Shown: one piece after another, positions 26,285 to 35,344 of the stretch
Layout of the letters: each line of letters starts with the position of its first letter
Position numbering within the stretch: the stretch's first letter is position 1
Source: Gloeobacter morelensis MG652769
GTDB lineage: Bacteria; Cyanobacteriota; Cyanobacteriia; Gloeobacterales; Gloeobacteraceae
Reading direction: 5' to 3'
NCBI RefSeq assembly: GCF_021018745.1
Contig: NZ_CP063845.1
Span: forward strand, 4,154,001-4,218,000
Length of the DNA: 64,000 nucleotides
The notes under the pieces: model-generated
Databases searched by the model: none
The model's input: the letters and a program-made list of their open reading frames with translations, nothing else
Told to the model about the DNA's origin: nothing
Made by a program: the position numbers and the translations under genes

Positions 26285-29035
26285 ATGAGTAAGAGAATTG
26301 GGAGTGGAATGGAGAGTCGGTTTGTGGGCGCGCTGGTAATGCTTGCAGGTTCGCTCACCGTGGGGTGGGCGAGCGCGGCGTCTGCCGAAGTGCCTCCCCC
26401 GGTACTGGCGCGGGCGAGCGCACCGGAGCCTATCCGCGCGCAGGATTTGCTGCGCGAGCACACCGGCCGCCAGGCGATCGATTTGAAGGCAGTGCCGTCC
26501 GCGTGGGATTGGACACAGCCGGTCATCGAACCGCAGGTGGGCCAGGCAACCCCCGCCGCTCCAACTGCTGCCCCGGCCGCTCCTGCGCAGGAGCCTGTGA
26601 CCGCCCAGCAGACCGACGAAGGCGACTTTCTCGACGAAGTGGCGGTGACGGCGACCCGGCGGCCCACCCGGGCGCGCGATTCTACCCAATCGGTCAATGT
26701 GATCAAGCGCGAAGATTTTCAGGCCCAGGGGGCGGTGACCGTCTCCGACGCGCTGCTGCTTATTCCCGGCTTCAACAACTCCACCCCGGCCCTGGGCGGC
26801 CAGAGCAATTTGAGCGCCAACTTCCTGCGCGGTTTCGGCGACACCCAGTACGTGGTGCTGCGCGACGGCGTGCGCCTCGGATCGCCCTTTAACGGCCGCT
26901 CGGACGTCTCCGCGCTGGTACTCGACGACCTTGAACGCATCGAAGTGATCACCGGCGGTTCGACGCTGCGCTACGGTTCCGGTTCGGTGGGCGGCGTCAT
27001 CAACTTGATCACCGAGACGCCCAAGGGGCCCCCCAAACTCAGCCTCAGCTACCAGTACGGCAGCTACTCGTTTAACCGCTTCGTGGGCAAGTACTCGGGC
27101 GGCGACGATACGTTTTCCTACAACTTGATCTTCACCGGCATCGCCGCGGGCAACAATTACCCGTTCGGCTTCACGCTGCCCACCTCGCCCCAGTTTTATG
27201 GACCCAACGATGTGGTCACCGGTTCCAGTTGCGTCGGCCCCCTAGGTCAAGCCTGCGGGGACGGCAGCCTACCCAACGGCACGAACCTCTACGGCTTTCT
27301 CAAGCCCGAAGTCGGTCCGCCCACCAAGGTGCAGGGAATCAACGACTTGTCGCACGTCGGCAACGACAACTACATGGGCAAGTTCACCTTCAAGCCCGAC
27401 ACCGACAACAAACTGACCCTGCGCCTCAACCAGCACAACCTGCTCATCGGCGACCGCAGCCCCGGCTACTTCGACTACAACATTTGCGGCTTTTTTACCG
27501 GTCCGGCCACCACCCCCAACGGCACTTACTTCAACGCCGATTTTGGCGAGGCGGCGCGGTTTTTGCCCCTCGACCGCCAGGGCCGCGAGCAGCGCTGTCC
27601 AGTGCAAACGTATCTGCCCGTGACACCCTCCTCGACGTTGGCTTTTCCGTTTAACTACTCCCGAAATTACGCTGGCAATCTTGCCATTCCCACCGGTACC
27701 GCCTTCCCACAGGCAGAAAGGGCCCAGGGCGACGACTCGTTTTTTCGCCGGCGCAGCATGAGCGAGACGGAGGCGTCTTTGACCTGGGACTGGGACATCT
27801 CGCCCTCGCAGTCGGTCAATAGTTACCTGGCCTACTACAAGCAGTCGTTGAACTTTTACCGGCCCAATTTGTATGTCTACAACACCGACGTTCTGGGCGG
27901 CCAGGCGGCAAACGGTCCCACCGCCAGCGGCGTGGGCGAACTGCAGGTCGGTCCGGTGTTTCGGCCGTATATCGAAGGCCAGCGCTTCGAAGTCCAGAGC
28001 GCCTACAACGTCCAGCTCTCCCCTGGGCAGATTTTGAGCGTCGGCGCCAACTTCGTGCAGGACCGGATTTATGTGCAGACCAACACCGAGCGCGACGAGT
28101 TCAACGTGCTCGCCGTTTCGTATCAAGATGTCGCCACCAGCCGCACCTCGGTCTTTATCGTGGACGACATTTCTTTTAGCGACCTGCTCAAGACCAACTT
28201 TGGCCTGCGCTATACCTACAGCGACCAGTTCGGCCAGATTCTCACCCCGGCGGCAGGGGTGCGGGTGAATCTGGCCAATAACCTGTCGCTGCGGGGCAAC
28301 TACTCCCAGGTCTTCAACGCTCCGAGCCTGAACAACCTGTTTATCAGCACCGGCACTTACGGCCAGAACACCGGCATCCCCAACCCGAACCTCAAGCCCG
28401 AAACGGGGATCACCTTCGATATCGGGGTCGATTACAGCCCGCTGCGCAATCTGTTTGTGAAGCTCACTTACTTCAGCACCTACGTCGACAACACCTTCCA
28501 GCGCCGGATTTTCTTGAACCCGAACTTTACGCCGGGCAGCACCACCGAGACCATCACCATCGATCAGACGATCAACCTGGGCAGCCGCCGGGGTAACGGC
28601 ATCGAATTTTCGGCCGACTGGCGCTTTGCGGATCAGTGGCAGTTTCGAGCGATCTGGACGAACGTCGACGCGCGCCCCTACGGCAACTATTCCGACGACA
28701 TCGACAGCTTCACCTATCCCAACTTCAAGGAATACCAGGACTACAACCTCCCCTACAACAGCGTCATCGGTGCGCTCACCTACGCCAACAAGGGGCTGAC
28801 CGCCACGCTTTTGGCGCGCTACGACGACGGCAAATATCGCTTTCGCGGCGACAACAGCACCCGGGTACCCTCGTGGTTCACCCTCGATCTCAACGCCGAA
28901 ATCCCGATTACGCCGATCTTTACGCTCACCGGCAGCGTCTTCAACCTCACCGACACCCAGTACGAATACCTCGATGCCAACCCTGCCCCCGGCACCACCT
29001 TCCGGATCGGCGGACGCTTCGAGATTGGTGGGTAG
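26285..29035 (+). CDS. TonB-dependent outer-membrane receptor
   Basis: 916 residues. Signal peptide (FVGALVMLAGSLTVGWASAASA, cleavage near 39), a Pro/Ala-rich linker to ~115, then the plug domain (VAVTATRRPTRARDSTQSVNVI through RFG.DTQYVVLRDGVRLGSP and IEVITGGSTLRYGSGSVGGVINLIT). The remainder is a 22-strand-type barrel ending TFRIGGRFEIGG. It imports a siderophore, cobalamin or similar ligand across the outer membrane with TonB energy; no ligand is evident and no ABC transporter lies nearby. ATG at 26285 follows GAGGAGA. A long leader and promoter precede it, and a terminator follows at 29107. Confidence 0.92.
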   Translation: MSKRIGSGMESRFVGALVMLAGSLTVGWASAASAEVPPPVLARASAPEPIRAQDLLREHTGRQAIDLKAVPSAWDWTQPVIEPQVGQATPAAPTAAPAAPAQEPVTAQQTDEGDFLDEVAVTATRRPTRARDSTQSVNVIKREDFQAQGAVTVSDALLLIPGFNNSTPALGGQSNLSANFLRGFGDTQYVVLRDGVRLGSPFNGRSDVSALVLDDLERIEVITGGSTLRYGSGSVGGVINLITETPKGPPKLSLSYQYGSYSFNRFVGKYSGGDDTFSYNLIFTGIAAGNNYPFGFTLPTSPQFYGPNDVVTGSSCVGPLGQACGDGSLPNGTNLYGFLKPEVGPPTKVQGINDLSHVGNDNYMGKFTFKPDTDNKLTLRLNQHNLLIGDRSPGYFDYNICGFFTGPATTPNGTYFNADFGEAARFLPLDRQGREQRCPVQTYLPVTPSSTLAFPFNYSRNYAGNLAIPTGTAFPQAERAQGDDSFFRRRSMSETEASLTWDWDISPSQSVNSYLAYYKQSLNFYRPNLYVYNTDVLGGQAANGPTASGVGELQVGPVFRPYIEGQRFEVQSAYNVQLSPGQILSVGANFVQDRIYVQTNTERDEFNVLAVSYQDVATSRTSVFIVDDISFSDLLKTNFGLRYTYSDQFGQILTPAAGVRVNLANNLSLRGNYSQVFNAPSLNNLFISTGTYGQNTGIPNPNLKPETGITFDIGVDYSPLRNLFVKLTYFSTYVDNTFQRRIFLNPNFTPGSTTETITIDQTINLGSRRGNGIEFSADWRFADQWQFRAIWTNVDARPYGNYSDDIDSFTYPNFKEYQDYNLPYNSVIGALTYANKGLTATLLARYDDGKYRFRGDNSTRVPSWFTLDLNAEIPITPIFTLTGSVFNLTDTQYEYLDANPAPGTTFRIGGRFEIGG

Positions 29036-29106
29036 CAGCGGGCCGATCCTGCAGCGCCAATAAAAGTAACGATGCCCATGGGTTTATGACAGTCCACTCC
29101 TTGCCC

Positions 29107-29140
29107 TAGCCGCCCACTTCGGTGCGCGGCTACTTTTTTT
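29107..29140 (+). terminator. Rho-independent terminator after the TonB-dependent receptor
   Basis: 7-bp stem TAGCCGC / GCGGCTA with an inner CAC-TTCG-GTG tetraloop hairpin and a single C-C mismatch, followed by C and seven Ts. Confidence 0.88.
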
Positions 29141-29192
29141 GGGTGCACGGGGGATAATCGTTCCAATTGCTGTGGACAGGGGGCCAGCTTCG

Positions 29193-30275
29193 ATGCGCTA
29201 CCCAGGTGAGGTTCGCGTTCAGCAACTGGTCATCCATGTGGTGGACCCGCACCGCAACAACGTCGTTTTCTCCGAGCGCGATGTGCCCCTCGACGGCGCC
29301 GACCGTCTGGTCGAATACTTCGGCCACCACATCCGCAACTCGCTGCAGGACCCGGTGGCCGGGGCGGGCCGCTTCGGAGCGGATAACGGCTGTGCGACCT
29401 TCGCCCTGTGCCGGGCGATGCTGCACGAGGGTCTGGGTCTGATTGGCGGCTCGGGCCAACTGGCCGGGCAACTGGCCGAAATTATCCGGCGCAACCGCAG
29501 CATCTCGCCGGGGGTGCTGGTGGCGGGGTTTTATACCGACAGCGAGCGGCCCGAAGTCCCCCGGTTTCTGGCCCTGCTGAAGATGGACCCTTCCCAAGTG
29601 TTTCGCCACGTCGTCGAGCGCGAGGCGACCACCGGCAGACGCTACGTGCGGCTTGCCCTCGAAAGCGACGTATTGCCCAGCGAGCGCGAAAAGCTGCAAA
29701 AATGCGCCTTCGTGCAGCCCCTGGAGCCGCGCCACGCCGAGTACGACATGTTGCTGCTCGATCGCCAGACGCGTGTACCCACCGAGGTGCCGGTGGCGAA
29801 GTTTTTTGTCGAAGGTCTCCTGGGAGCGAAGCTTACCCTGGATGCCCGCTCGCGCACCGACCGGCTCTACAAAGGACTGATGAGCGCCTACAACGATCTC
29901 AAGTCGGTACTGCCACCCGCACAGGGCGAACAACTGCGCCAGGCCGTCGACGCAGCGGTGCGCCAGGGCACTATCGACCTCGAAGACTGGTTGGAGAGCT
30001 TGCCCTTGGCCGAAGCACACCAGCAGCTGATCGACCGCCACCTCGCGGCGCAGCACCTGCTGGATCGCTCCTTTGCCATCGACCGGACCTACGGCCGCAG
30101 CCTGCTCAAAAAGCGGGTCTTTCGCGGGGATCACCGCTTGCGCGTCGAGGTATCGGCCGACCCGGACAAGGCCAAACAGGTCATCCAGAGCGCCGAACGC
30201 ATCGAGACTCCGGACGCCCCGCCTTACTACCGCGTGGTGTTGCACACCGAGCGCTGGGACGAAATCGCCCAGTGA
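29193..30275 (+). CDS. NdpA-like nucleoid-associated protein (37-kDa family)
   Basis: 360 residues. The overall pattern resembles the nucleoid-associated protein NdpA/YejK: an N-terminal VQQLVIHVVDPHRNNVVFSE beta segment, a central DMLLLDRQT and PVAKFFVEGLLGAKLTLDARSRTDRLYKGL segment and a C-terminal beta region (DHRLRVEVSAD). NdpA binds DNA non-specifically in E. coli. The ATG at 29193 follows an AGGGGG stretch. It is alone between the TonB receptor terminator and a gene-poor stretch. Assignment is from remembered family pattern, moderately sure. Confidence 0.62.
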   Translation: MRYPGEVRVQQLVIHVVDPHRNNVVFSERDVPLDGADRLVEYFGHHIRNSLQDPVAGAGRFGADNGCATFALCRAMLHEGLGLIGGSGQLAGQLAEIIRRNRSISPGVLVAGFYTDSERPEVPRFLALLKMDPSQVFRHVVEREATTGRRYVRLALESDVLPSEREKLQKCAFVQPLEPRHAEYDMLLLDRQTRVPTEVPVAKFFVEGLLGAKLTLDARSRTDRLYKGLMSAYNDLKSVLPPAQGEQLRQAVDAAVRQGTIDLEDWLESLPLAEAHQQLIDRHLAAQHLLDRSFAIDRTYGRSLLKKRVFRGDHRLRVEVSADPDKAKQVIQSAERIETPDAPPYYRVVLHTERWDEIAQ

Positions 30276-30321
30276 CCGTATCGTGGAAGCCGTCGTCTTC
30301 GGCAGCCGATGTTTCTTTGGC

Positions 30322-30657
30322 TCAAACAGCCGCGCCGGGAGCTATCGAGACAATCTCTGCAAATCGCCGGAGTACTCTCAGGACATCGTACAGTTCATTG
30401 CCGGGATTGCTGATCGCGTAGAATCTAGAGCGGCTGTACCAGGAGGGGGCTGTTCTCTTCACCTTGATAAAGTTGTATTCGCGGCCGTTGGTGATTATCC
30501 CAAAGATAGAATCGCCTACGGACGACCTGGCGTTGAGCATGTGATAGAGAGCCTGCGGCAGGACCACGTCAACGCGCGCTGTTTGCACCGATTCACGCAG
30601 CGGGTGCTGGATGTAACCGCAGCGATCGATTTTGCCCCGACGCGGCTTGAAATCGCC
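30322..30657 (-). pseudogene. Remnant of a restriction-endonuclease-like (HsdR N-terminal type) protein
   Basis: The open frame encodes VDVVLPQALYHML, then FGIITNGREYNFIKVK, then FYAISNPGNELYDVLRVLRRF. This order matches the C-terminal part of cyanobacterial proteins that share the type I restriction R-subunit N-terminal domain (PQALAYML, FGMVTNG, NELYxVLxIL). The conserved N-terminal half with the nuclease core is missing and a TAG lies just upstream at 30658-30660, so this is a truncated fragment. No start codon with a ribosome site. Confidence 0.45.
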
Positions 30658-30702
30658 CTATTTTTTCCGCCGACCTGAGGGCATGGCGTCGGGATTGCCC
30701 GC

Positions 30703-30730
30703 TTGGGAACAGTGCTGCTTTGGCTAAGAT
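30703..30730 (+). promoter_or_regulatory. Possible promoter of the second Uma2 gene
   Basis: TTGGGA at 30703-30708, 16-bp spacer, TAAGAT at 30725-30730, 30 bp before the Uma2 start. Pattern only. Confidence 0.33.
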
Positions 30731-30759
30731 GCTCTCAAAGCGCGACCGGGTGCATCGCC

Positions 30760-31491
30760 ATGGTCCAGTACAACCCGCTGCAGCCCCTGCCCACCGACGA
30801 GGAACTGCCGGATTCCGACGGCAAACCTGTGGACAACGAACTGCACGTGCTCATTCCCGCCCTGCTGCGCTCCATCCTGGCGCTGCTGTGGGCGGAGCGG
30901 ACCGACTGGTTTTTTGGCGCCAATATGGGGGTCTACTACGACCCCAAGCAGCCGCCGCTGGTCCCGGACGCCTTTTTGAGCCTGGGGGTGGACCGCAACC
31001 GGCGCGCTCCGCAGCTGCGGCTCAGTTACGTGCTGTGGCAGGAAAACGATATCGTTCCACAGTGGGTGCTGGAGATTGTCTCCCAAACCCCCGGCGGCGA
31101 GTACGACGCCAAGATGGCCAAGTACGCCGAACTTGGCATGCTCTACTACCTCGTCTACAACCCCAACTACACCGGACGCGACCGGCACGAGCGCTTCGAG
31201 CTGTACCGGCTCACAGGTGAAACCTACGAGCGTGTGCAGGGCTCTCCCGTGTGGATGCCCGAACTTGAACTGGGGATCGGCTACGAGACCGGCCGCTTCG
31301 AGGGCCGCACCCAGGAGTGGCTGTACTGGTACGACCGACAGGGTCAGCGATTCGCCACGCCCGAGGAAGCAGCCGAATCGCAGAAGCGACTCGCAGATCA
31401 GCAACAGCAACGTGCCGAGCAAGAGCGGCAACGTGCCGAGCGCCTGGCCGCCCGGCTGCGGGCGATGGGCGTCGAGCCCGACGAAAACTGA
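30760..31491 (+). CDS. Uma2-family (DUF820) protein with C-terminal coiled coil
   Basis: 243 residues. N-terminal LPTDEELPDSDGKPVDNELH, then the nuclease-like core with PLVPDAFLSLGV, WVLEIVSQTPGGEYDAKMAKYAELGMLYYLVYNPN (D...ExV...K), and a C-terminal Gln/Arg/Glu-rich coiled coil (about residues 204-236) ending AMGVEPDEN, a tail seen in one large Uma2 subgroup. ATG at 30760. Function of the family is unsettled. It is not closely similar to the Uma2 copy at 21158. Confidence 0.88.
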   Translation: MVQYNPLQPLPTDEELPDSDGKPVDNELHVLIPALLRSILALLWAERTDWFFGANMGVYYDPKQPPLVPDAFLSLGVDRNRRAPQLRLSYVLWQENDIVPQWVLEIVSQTPGGEYDAKMAKYAELGMLYYLVYNPNYTGRDRHERFELYRLTGETYERVQGSPVWMPELELGIGYETGRFEGRTQEWLYWYDRQGQRFATPEEAAESQKRLADQQQQRAEQERQRAERLAARLRAMGVEPDEN

Positions 31492-31512
31492 ACCCACGGG
31501 GAACCAAGCGCA

Positions 31513-32397
31513 GTGCGGATATTGTTTTGCATCCCCCATTACTTCAACCCCGAGGGCGGCGGCCGGCACGGCTCGCTCAAACGCGATCCCAGACCCCGCC
31601 TCGAAGCGCTCGAAGCCTGCATAGGTGCGTTGCATCAGCTATTCGGCCGCGGCCAGGGGATGATCGATATCCACCACCGACGGCTGCTCGCGGCCAACCG
31701 CACCATGGTCCATGACATCGACATTGTGCTGTGCACCACCGGCGATCACCATTTGCTCGCCCATTTGCCACTGCCGCCGCACCTATTCGCGCACCACGCC
31801 ACCGCCTGCGAACCGCTGCGCCTGGGTTTCGAATGCCAGGCGGTGCTGCGCGACGCCTTCGAGCGCTACGACTACTGCTGCTATCTCGAAGACGACCTCG
31901 TTCTGCACGATCCCTGGTTTTTCGCCAAACTCGCCTGGTTCAACGCCCAATCGGAGCCGGTGAACGTTTTGCTTCCCAACCGCTACGAGGTCGCCAACCG
32001 GGGGCCGATCCACAAAGTCTACGTCGATGGAGATCTGGCCCCACGCGTCACCGCCCCATGGCAGAACATCGAAGGCCAACCGCCCATCGTCTGCCAAAGT
32101 CTGGGGGCTACCGTCCACCTGGAGCGCACCCTCAACCCCCACTCCGGCTGCTCTTTTCTGAGCCGCGAGCAGATGCGCCGCTGGGTGAACGCGCCCCACT
32201 TTCTCGACGGCGACACCAGTTTTGTCGGCCCCCTCGAAAGTGCCGCCACCTTAGGCATCCTCAAAACCTTCAACGTCTACAAACCCGGCCGTGACACACC
32301 GAGTTTTCTGGAAGTCCAGCACTCGGGAACGGCCTTTCTCGATCTGGTCGGCCGTCAGGTGCACCTGAGCGTCAAAAGTGCAGGCGGACCTCCATGA
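31513..32397 (+). CDS. Putative glycosyltransferase-fold protein
   Basis: 294 residues. Starts MRILFCIPHYFNPEGGG (GTG at 31513) with no signal peptide. The middle has YDYCCYLEDDLVLHDPWFFAKLAWFN, a DxD-like acidic motif typical of nucleotide-diphospho-sugar transferases (GT-A fold), and later LNPHSGCSFLSREQM and DGDTSFVGPLESAATLG. Its place at the left edge of a polysaccharide region fits sugar transfer, but the exact family is not recognised. The GTG has only weak GGGGAACC upstream, 21 bp after the Uma2 stop. Confidence 0.6.
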   Translation: MRILFCIPHYFNPEGGGRHGSLKRDPRPRLEALEACIGALHQLFGRGQGMIDIHHRRLLAANRTMVHDIDIVLCTTGDHHLLAHLPLPPHLFAHHATACEPLRLGFECQAVLRDAFERYDYCCYLEDDLVLHDPWFFAKLAWFNAQSEPVNVLLPNRYEVANRGPIHKVYVDGDLAPRVTAPWQNIEGQPPIVCQSLGATVHLERTLNPHSGCSFLSREQMRRWVNAPHFLDGDTSFVGPLESAATLGILKTFNVYKPGRDTPSFLEVQHSGTAFLDLVGRQVHLSVKSAGGPP

Positions 32398-32490
32398 CGA
32401 CGACCAGATGCCACAAACCGCGATTCTAGACACCTGTCATAAAATATAAGTAATATTTACGTATTGTCGAAACGTCGGGAGGCCCGCTTT

Positions 32491-32796
32491 ATGAAGCCGG
32501 AAACTGAAAAGCAGCAGTCTGGAGAGCACTCCAAAAGGCGCGGGACCACAGACGAAGCGGCCCGCGATCTCTCTGCTTTTGCTCCATCGGCGAAAGTCCG
32601 TCTAAGCCTGGATGTCTCTCCGGAGCTTGACCAAGTGCTCGAAGAAATCGCCCGCCAAGAACAGACCACCAAGGCAGATGTACTGCGCCGTTCGATCGCC
32701 TTGATGCAGGTGGCCGTCAAAGCGAAACGCCAGGGACTCAAATTCGGCGCGACAGACCAGGATCAGGTGTTAAAAACCGAGATCGTCGGGATCTGA
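32491..32796 (+). CDS. Ribbon-helix-helix protein paired with a membrane protein
   Basis: 101 residues. Residues ~40-80 (AKVRLSLDVSPELDQVLEEIARQEQTTKADVLRRSIALMQ) form a clear RHH (CopG/Arc-type) DNA-binding domain; the N-terminal 35 residues are polar and disordered-looking. ATG 32491 is chosen because GGGAGG lies about eight bases upstream. The stop is 5 bp before a small two-TM protein gene, so the two are cotranscribed. This layout is like autoregulated toxin-antitoxin pairs, but no toxin family is recognised downstream. Confidence 0.78.
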   Translation: MKPETEKQQSGEHSKRRGTTDEAARDLSAFAPSAKVRLSLDVSPELDQVLEEIARQEQTTKADVLRRSIALMQVAVKAKRQGLKFGATDQDQVLKTEIVGI

Positions 32797-32800
32797 TTCG

Positions 32801-33151
32801 ATGGGTAACGCTCCCCCGCCCTCCGAAGGGGAGCGGCTTCCAAGCAAATTCGACTTGAACCAATTGCCCGCCAACTGGACGGCCGAGCTCAAAGCGGAAA
32901 CGCCCGAAGACCGGGCCGCGCGCATCAAGCGGGAGGATCGCAAGAGCCTGTTCCAGTTGATCCGGGAAACCGCGCTTTTGTTCACCGCGCTGGGAGTGAC
33001 GGTGGCCGCCTTTGCCATCAGCGCTTCGCTTGTCACCAACCCGCAAACGGCTGTCGATGACAAAAAGTGGGCCAGCGCGCTGTTGACTTTGATCGTGGGG
33101 GGCGTGCTCGGGTATTGGACCGGCAAAAGCACAAAGGACGACAAAGATTGA
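32801..33151 (+). CDS. Small two-helix membrane protein in an operon with an RHH regulator
   Basis: 116 residues. The N-terminal ~55 are charged and cytoplasmic-looking (ending RAARIKREDRKSLFQLIRE); helix 1 is TALLFTALGVTVAAFAISASLV (about 58-79), helix 2 is ASALLTLIVGGVLGYWTG (about 90-108), and the tail is KSTKDDKD. No family recognised. The gene follows the RHH stop by 4 bp and ends 31 bp from a convergent glycosyltransferase gene. Could be a membrane toxin, a sensor anchor or an unrelated conserved protein. Confidence 0.7.
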   Translation: MGNAPPPSEGERLPSKFDLNQLPANWTAELKAETPEDRAARIKREDRKSLFQLIRETALLFTALGVTVAAFAISASLVTNPQTAVDDKKWASALLTLIVGGVLGYWTGKSTKDDKD

Positions 33152-33182
33152 GGTGTGTAGCGTACATGGGGCACCGAGCGGC

Positions 33183-34397
33183 TCAACCGGTTGCAAGCGA
33201 CCGCTGCAACCGGGCGATCTGCAGAGGCAACAGCCTCTGCAGATCGTAAAACCGCTCGATCGTCCGCCGAGCATGCGTGCGTAGGGATACGACCCATTCT
33301 GGACGTTCGAGCGCTTCGTCGAGCCGCTCGGCTATCTCCTCTGGCGCAAAAAAATCGACCAGCCACCCATTGACCCCATCCTGGATCACCTCGCTCACCG
33401 GGGGAGTGTCGGAGGCAATCAGCAGGCACCCGGCGGCCATCGCCTCGAGCATCGACCAGGAGAGCACAAAAGGGCGGGTGAGATAGACGTGGGCCGAGGA
33501 TGCCTGCAGCACCTGCAGATACTCCCCGTACGGAAGCAGGCCGGTAAAGTGCACCCGCGCAAGATCGAGGGGGAACTTGGCGAGCATGAGTTCTTTGTAG
33601 CTCTGGCCCTTGGGAAGCGCTCGGCCGTAAGCCACCCGGTCGTCGCCGACGATCACCGCGTGACAGTGGGGGCGGCGCTGCTGCAACAGCCACAGCGCTT
33701 CGATCAATTGCGGGAAGCCCCGGTAAGGCTCCATGCCCCGGGCGACGTAGGTGACCAACTCCTCTACCTCTGAAAGATCCAGACCCAGTCGGGGCAGCAC
33801 CAGACGGCTCGGCCGGGGGCGGAAGTAACCCGTATCCACCCCATCGTGCAAAACCGCGATCTTCGATCGCAATGGGGCCGGAAACTGCGAGTGCTGCCAG
33901 ATAGTGGGCGAGATGCCCAGATCGCAGGCGGCAAGGTCCATCAAGATGGGTGCGTTCTTGATGCGCAGTTGCGCCAGGGTGTCGGGGCTCGCCGGGTCGG
34001 ACGGGTCAAAGTCGACGTCCGACCCGCAGGCGCGGTAGAACCATTCGAAGTAACAGACCAGTCGCACGTCGGGCAGGGCATCTTTGATGTAAAGGGTCGG
34101 CCCCCAACCCGAGTGACCGTAGACGAGGTCGGGGACAAATCCAAACTCCTTGAGGCGGCTCACCAACCGGTAGACCGCCTGCCCCTGCAGCACAGCGTTC
34201 TCAAAGCCGCCCAGGTAGGGGTGCACCTCGGCGTGGGCCTGGCGCGAAGGACCGTAGAGCACTTTGTGGACGCTGGGCAGTTCGCCTTCTTCGCGGCTGG
34301 TGCCAAAGACGACCTGGTTGCGGGGATCGGCTGCGAGGGCAGTGGCCAGATGGCGAAACTGGGCCGGGAAATTGGGGTGCAAAAAAAGAATGCGCAT
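33183..34397 (-). CDS. GT4-type glycosyltransferase
   Basis: 404 residues of GT-B fold. The N-terminal domain begins MRILFLHPNFPAQFRHLATAL, the C-terminal Rossmann domain has VTYVARGMEPYRGFPQLIEAL and the nucleotide-sugar site LSWSMLEAMAAGCLLIASDTPPVSEVIQDGVNGWLV (E-x7-E type). Soluble and cytoplasmic. The ATG at 34397 is preferred over a TTG two codons upstream. Likely acts in surface polysaccharide or glycolipid synthesis with the neighbouring transferases; donor and acceptor unknown. Confidence 0.86.
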   Translation of the reverse strand: MRILFLHPNFPAQFRHLATALAADPRNQVVFGTSREEGELPSVHKVLYGPSRQAHAEVHPYLGGFENAVLQGQAVYRLVSRLKEFGFVPDLVYGHSGWGPTLYIKDALPDVRLVCYFEWFYRACGSDVDFDPSDPASPDTLAQLRIKNAPILMDLAACDLGISPTIWQHSQFPAPLRSKIAVLHDGVDTGYFRPRPSRLVLPRLGLDLSEVEELVTYVARGMEPYRGFPQLIEALWLLQQRRPHCHAVIVGDDRVAYGRALPKGQSYKELMLAKFPLDLARVHFTGLLPYGEYLQVLQASSAHVYLTRPFVLSWSMLEAMAAGCLLIASDTPPVSEVIQDGVNGWLVDFFAPEEIAERLDEALERPEWVVSLRTHARRTIERFYDLQRLLPLQIARLQRSLATG

Positions 34398-34501
34398 CGA
34401 CAAGCTAGAGATTCTGTACGCCCAACATTTTCGGTGAGGAATAAACCATGACCAAGCGGACAGCCCCGCTCTCTAAGCGATAGCCATCCAGGCTTATCAC
34501 C

Positions 34502-35344
34502 TTACCCGGCTTTTTTGACCGCCACGGTGCGGTGCACGGCGGTCCAGTCGTCCTTGGGGTCGAGGGCGGTGGCGGCGTCGGGCACCTGGCCGGTCAGCGC
34601 CGTGCGAAAGTCGCGGTCGAAGCGCGAGCCGGTGCCGAACAGGTCGTCGATGGCAGTCAGTTTTTCGCCCAAAGCCGGCAGCGAAATGTTGCTCAGATCC
34701 GCCGCTCCCACCGAGCCCACAATCACCAGATGGTCGTACCCTTCAGGCTGGTTTTTGGGTGCACTCAGCGTAATAATCACCTCGGGACCGTAGCCGATTT
34801 TGAGTGTTTCGCCGGGTTTGGTCGGTTTGCCATAACCTGTGAGCGGGTGCAAAGGCGCCAGACGCAGATCCTGGTCGAGATCAATGATGTAGATATTTAG
34901 CGGTACCGAAGATTGGTTGGTGACTTCGACCACCAGTGAACGGCCGCTGGCGATGACGGTCGCATCGCCGTTCATCGGCAGCGGCTCGGCTTCGCCGGGC
35001 TTGTCTTTGGTTGCTTCACGGGTCAGACGCTTCAATTCGACGGCGAGAGCATCTTTGAGTTTGGTGTAGCGGTTGGTCAGGTTGCGGATATTGAGGTAAC
35101 CCGCCAGGTGCTCCAGGGTGACGAGCGCCCCCCGCTCCGGGCGCATCCCGGCGAAGCGCGCCGCGCCCAGAGGTCGCCCATCGAGCACATAGACAAAGCG
35201 ACCGTCCTGCACTTCGACCGCGGCAGGGGCGGCCTCGTCCTCCGAAGCGATAAGCAGGGGCGAATTTTCGAGGCTCTGGCGCAACGCCTCGGCGACGCGG
35301 TTTTTACCGTTGATGCGGATGGGCTGGGGACGGGGCGCGGGCAT
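34502..35344 (-). CDS. Unknown protein resembling the C-terminal region of caspase-like proteins (DUF4384-like)
   Basis: 280 residues with no signal peptide. The second half (VVEVTNQSSVPLNIYIIDLDQDLRLAPLHP, GETLKIGYGPEVIITLSAPKNQPEGYDHLVIVGS) resembles the beta-rich domain that follows the peptidase in some cyanobacterial metacaspase-like proteins. No caspase His/Cys dyad is present here, so it is either a stand-alone relative or a gene that lost its 5' part. ATG at 35344. Assignment is by remembered resemblance. Confidence 0.5.
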   Translation of the reverse strand: MPAPRPQPIRINGKNRVAEALRQSLENSPLLIASEDEAAPAAVEVQDGRFVYVLDGRPLGAARFAGMRPERGALVTLEHLAGYLNIRNLTNRYTKLKDALAVELKRLTREATKDKPGEAEPLPMNGDATVIASGRSLVVEVTNQSSVPLNIYIIDLDQDLRLAPLHPLTGYGKPTKPGETLKIGYGPEVIITLSAPKNQPEGYDHLVIVGSVGAADLSNISLPALGEKLTAIDDLFGTGSRFDRDFRTALTGQVPDAATALDPKDDWTAVHRTVAVKKAG

